The notes under the pieces are model-generated. The model saw only the letters and a list, made by a program, of their open reading frames with translations, had not been told where the DNA came from and made no database searches. A DNA stretch of 7,029 bases, taken from the NCBI GenBank assembly GCA_039920645.1, contig JBDSDI010000162.1, positions 1-7,029 of the forward strand, given 5' to 3'. This stretch comes from CAMCVE01 sp039920645 (GTDB taxonomy: Bacteria; Bdellovibrionota; UBA2428). Below are positions 5,578-7,029 of the stretch, piece after piece. The first letter of the stretch is position 1. Every line of letters starts with the position of its first letter. Position numbers and translations under genes: made by a program.

Positions 5578-7029
5578 TCACTTAGCCGCGTGGGCAAGTT
5601 CTTTTTTGGAGAGGCCGACGTTGATGGGCTTATCATTTCCGCGAATGAGGTATTTCACCAAGCTCTTCGTGATGAAAGTCGCTGTGACGATGTTGGCGAG
5701 GATACCGACGAGCAGCGTTAGCGCAAAACCACGCACGCTTCCCGTACCGAATTCGAGAAGAATAAAGGCGCCGATGGCCGTGGTGACGTTAGAATCGAGA
5801 ATCGTAGCGAAAGCGTTATCAAATCCCATCTCAATCATCTGCTGCGGCGAGCGCCCGAGACGAAGTTCCTCGCGCATACGCTCGAAGATAATGACGAGCG
5901 CGTCGACCGCCATACCGATCGTCAAGACGATACCTGCGATGCCGGGTAGCGTGAGCGTCGCGTGCATCAGTCCCAGAAGCGCGAAGGTAAGGCAGACGTT
6001 GGCGATGGTAGCGAGGGTTCCCAGGAATCCCATATAACCGTAGTAGATGCACATGAACGAGAAGATGATAACGCTCGCCAGGATCAACGAAGAGCGTCCT
6101 GCGTCGATCGCGTCGCGCCCCATGCTGGGGCCGATCACGCGTTCCTCTAAAACTTCGATGTTTGCGGGCAGGGCACCTGCGCGCAATACGATCGAAAGAT
6201 CCTGAGCTTCTTTTGTGATCTGTTGGAAGTTGCCGTTGCCGAGCGTGATCTGTCCGGAACCACCGGTGATCGCGCTTTGGATGTTGGGAGCGCTTTTAAC
6301 GATGCCGTCGAGAACGATCGCCATGCGATAACCGCGGAACTGAGTCGTGAGATCGCCGAGAAGGGGTGCGCCTGCGGGGTTCATCGAGAAGGAAACGACG
6401 GGACGTTGAGCGCCCATTCCCGAGCGACCGGAGTCCATGCCCACGAAAGCGTTCTCGATGTACTGTCCCGAGAGGACATTCTTGGTCGAGAGGAGGTAGG
6501 GTTTGAGTTGGACCTTGTCGACGACGTTGGGGTTGTTGAGGCGCTCGAAAGCGATCTCGGTATCTTTGGGAAGTTTCGCGCCGATATCGGCGCTGAGTTT
6601 CTCGCGGTATTCCGAAAGACGTTTGAACTTTTCCCGGTTGTAGTCGCCTGCTTTTTCAGCATCTGCGATCCAGGTCGCGAGATCCGTTTCGATCTTTGCG
6701 TAAGCCGCTTGGTCGTTACTATCCGGAAGAATCTGGAAAGAAAGACTTGCCGTCTGGCCGAGAAGACTCTTGAGACGTTCGGGATCTTTCGCTCCGGGGA
6801 ACTGGACGAGAATCTGGTCGTCACCCTTGCGGGTGATGACGGGTTCCGCAACGCCGAATTCGTCGATCCGGTTACGAAGAGTCTCGATACTTTGGGAGAT
6901 TGCGCGATTGCGGACCTCATTCTCTTGGTCACGCTTGAGACGAAGAACGACAAGATTGTTTTGTTCGCCGACGAATTCAAGTGTCGTCATCTCTTTGGAA
7001 AGTTTGCTCGAGATCTTGTCGGAGTCCGA
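5578..7029 (-). CDS. secD: protein translocase subunit SecD, N-terminus beyond the window
   Basis: SecD is the large subunit of the proton-driven SecDF translocation motor in the inner membrane. The frame is open to the right edge, so the Met at 6990 is internal; 483 residues are visible, and TM1 and the start are missing (E. coli SecD is 615 aa). Numbered from Met 6990, the P1 domain shows LRNRIDEFGVAEPVI (38-52) and QFPGAKDPERLKSLLG (63-78). Then come a charged helical segment (about 90-150), the second P1 part with LRAGALPANIEVLEERVIGPS (269-289), TM2 (about 302-319), TM3 (about 323-341), the TM4 motif LPGIAGIVLTIGMAVD (348-363), SNVTT (400-404) and TM5-TM6. The functional Asp363, equivalent to E. 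coli D519, is kept, but the following canonical A-N-V reads A-L-V. It is the first visible gene of the secD-secF-recJ operon; yajC may lie further upstream. Confidence 0.96.
   Translation of the reverse strand, partial: SDSDKISSKLSKEMTTLEFVGEQNNLVVLRLKRDQENEVRNRAISQSIETLRNRIDEFGVAEPVITRKGDDQILVQFPGAKDPERLKSLLGQTASLSFQILPDSNDQAAYAKIETDLATWIADAEKAGDYNREKFKRLSEYREKLSADIGAKLPKDTEIAFERLNNPNVVDKVQLKPYLLSTKNVLSGQYIENAFVGMDSGRSGMGAQRPVVSFSMNPAGAPLLGDLTTQFRGYRMAIVLDGIVKSAPNIQSAITGGSGQITLGNGNFQQITKEAQDLSIVLRAGALPANIEVLEERVIGPSMGRDAIDAGRSSLILASVIIFSFMCIYYGYMGFLGTLATIANVCLTFALLGLMHATLTLPGIAGIVLTIGMAVDALVIIFERMREELRLGRSPQQMIEMGFDNAFATILDSNVTTAIGAFILLEFGTGSVRGFALTLLVGILANIVTATFITKSLVKYLIRGNDKPINVGLSKKELAHAAK
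5896..5904 (-). other. variant SecD TM4 motif D-A-L in place of D-A-N
   Basis: The codons GAC GCG CTC encode Asp363-Ala364-Leu365 (numbering from Met 6990). In SecD proteins I know, such as E. coli, this reads D-A-N-V-L. The surrounding motif is otherwise standard, so the alignment is not in doubt. A Leu codon for Asn needs more than one base change, so it is not a simple miscall. Confidence 0.75.
6541..6723 (-). other. extra helical segment inside the SecD P1 domain
   Basis: About 60 residues between the SLSFQIL strand and the LSGQYIENA strand are rich in Ala, Lys, Glu and Asp and look helical or coiled-coil. The corresponding stretch between these landmarks in E. coli is roughly 50 residues shorter by my recollection of that sequence. 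It sits in the periplasmic domain that contacts the emerging substrate. Confidence 0.5.

Noticed and set aside
1..7029. Mobile element, CRISPR array, toxin-antitoxin or defence cassette
   Set aside because: All sequence except about 170 nt is accounted for by five conserved genes and a partial tRNA. No transposase, integrase, regularly spaced repeats or terminal inverted repeats were seen.

Overview
The window is a compact housekeeping region of a Gram-negative bacterium. It holds five protein genes, of which one runs off the right edge, and the 5' half of a tRNA gene at the left edge. Base composition is moderately GC-rich by eye. SecD and SecF are separate proteins. The kinase has the I-x-G-G-M-A-E-V-Y style glycine loop common in former deltaproteobacteria (Myxococcota, Bdellovibrionota). 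I lean towards that group, with low confidence; nothing here fixes the taxon.

Layout. Positions 1-33 (minus) are the first 33 nt of a tRNA, very probably tRNA-Asp, cut by the window edge. A divergent promoter region separates it from xseA (plus), the large subunit of exodeoxyribonuclease VII. This XseA has an unusual N-terminal tail with a candidate sliding-clamp-binding motif and a KAEK/KTEK linker. After 29 nt comes a membrane-anchored Ser/Thr protein kinase (plus), which ends 3 nt from the stop codon of recJ on the other strand. recJ, secF and secD (all minus) are tightly packed, with gaps of 17 and 21 nt, and look like one operon transcribed secD-secF-recJ. secD is open at the right edge, so its N-terminus (and perhaps yajC) lies outside.

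How the genes fit together. XseA and RecJ are both single-strand-specific DNA exonucleases with overlapping roles in mismatch repair and recombination. SecD and SecF form the proton-driven accessory complex of the SecYEG translocon. The kinase has a cytoplasmic catalytic domain, one membrane helix and a short Pro/Ser/Thr-rich tail, and it is probably cotranscribed with xseA. xseB, the ExoVII small-subunit gene, is not next to xseA here.

I see no new defence system, mobile element, CRISPR array or prophage. The observations most worth checking are the putative beta-clamp motif and repeat linker in XseA, the Asn-to-Leu change in the otherwise canonical SecD TM4 motif, the apparent lack of a Shine-Dalgarno before the kinase, and the partial tRNA, which contains no open reading frame and is easy to miss.
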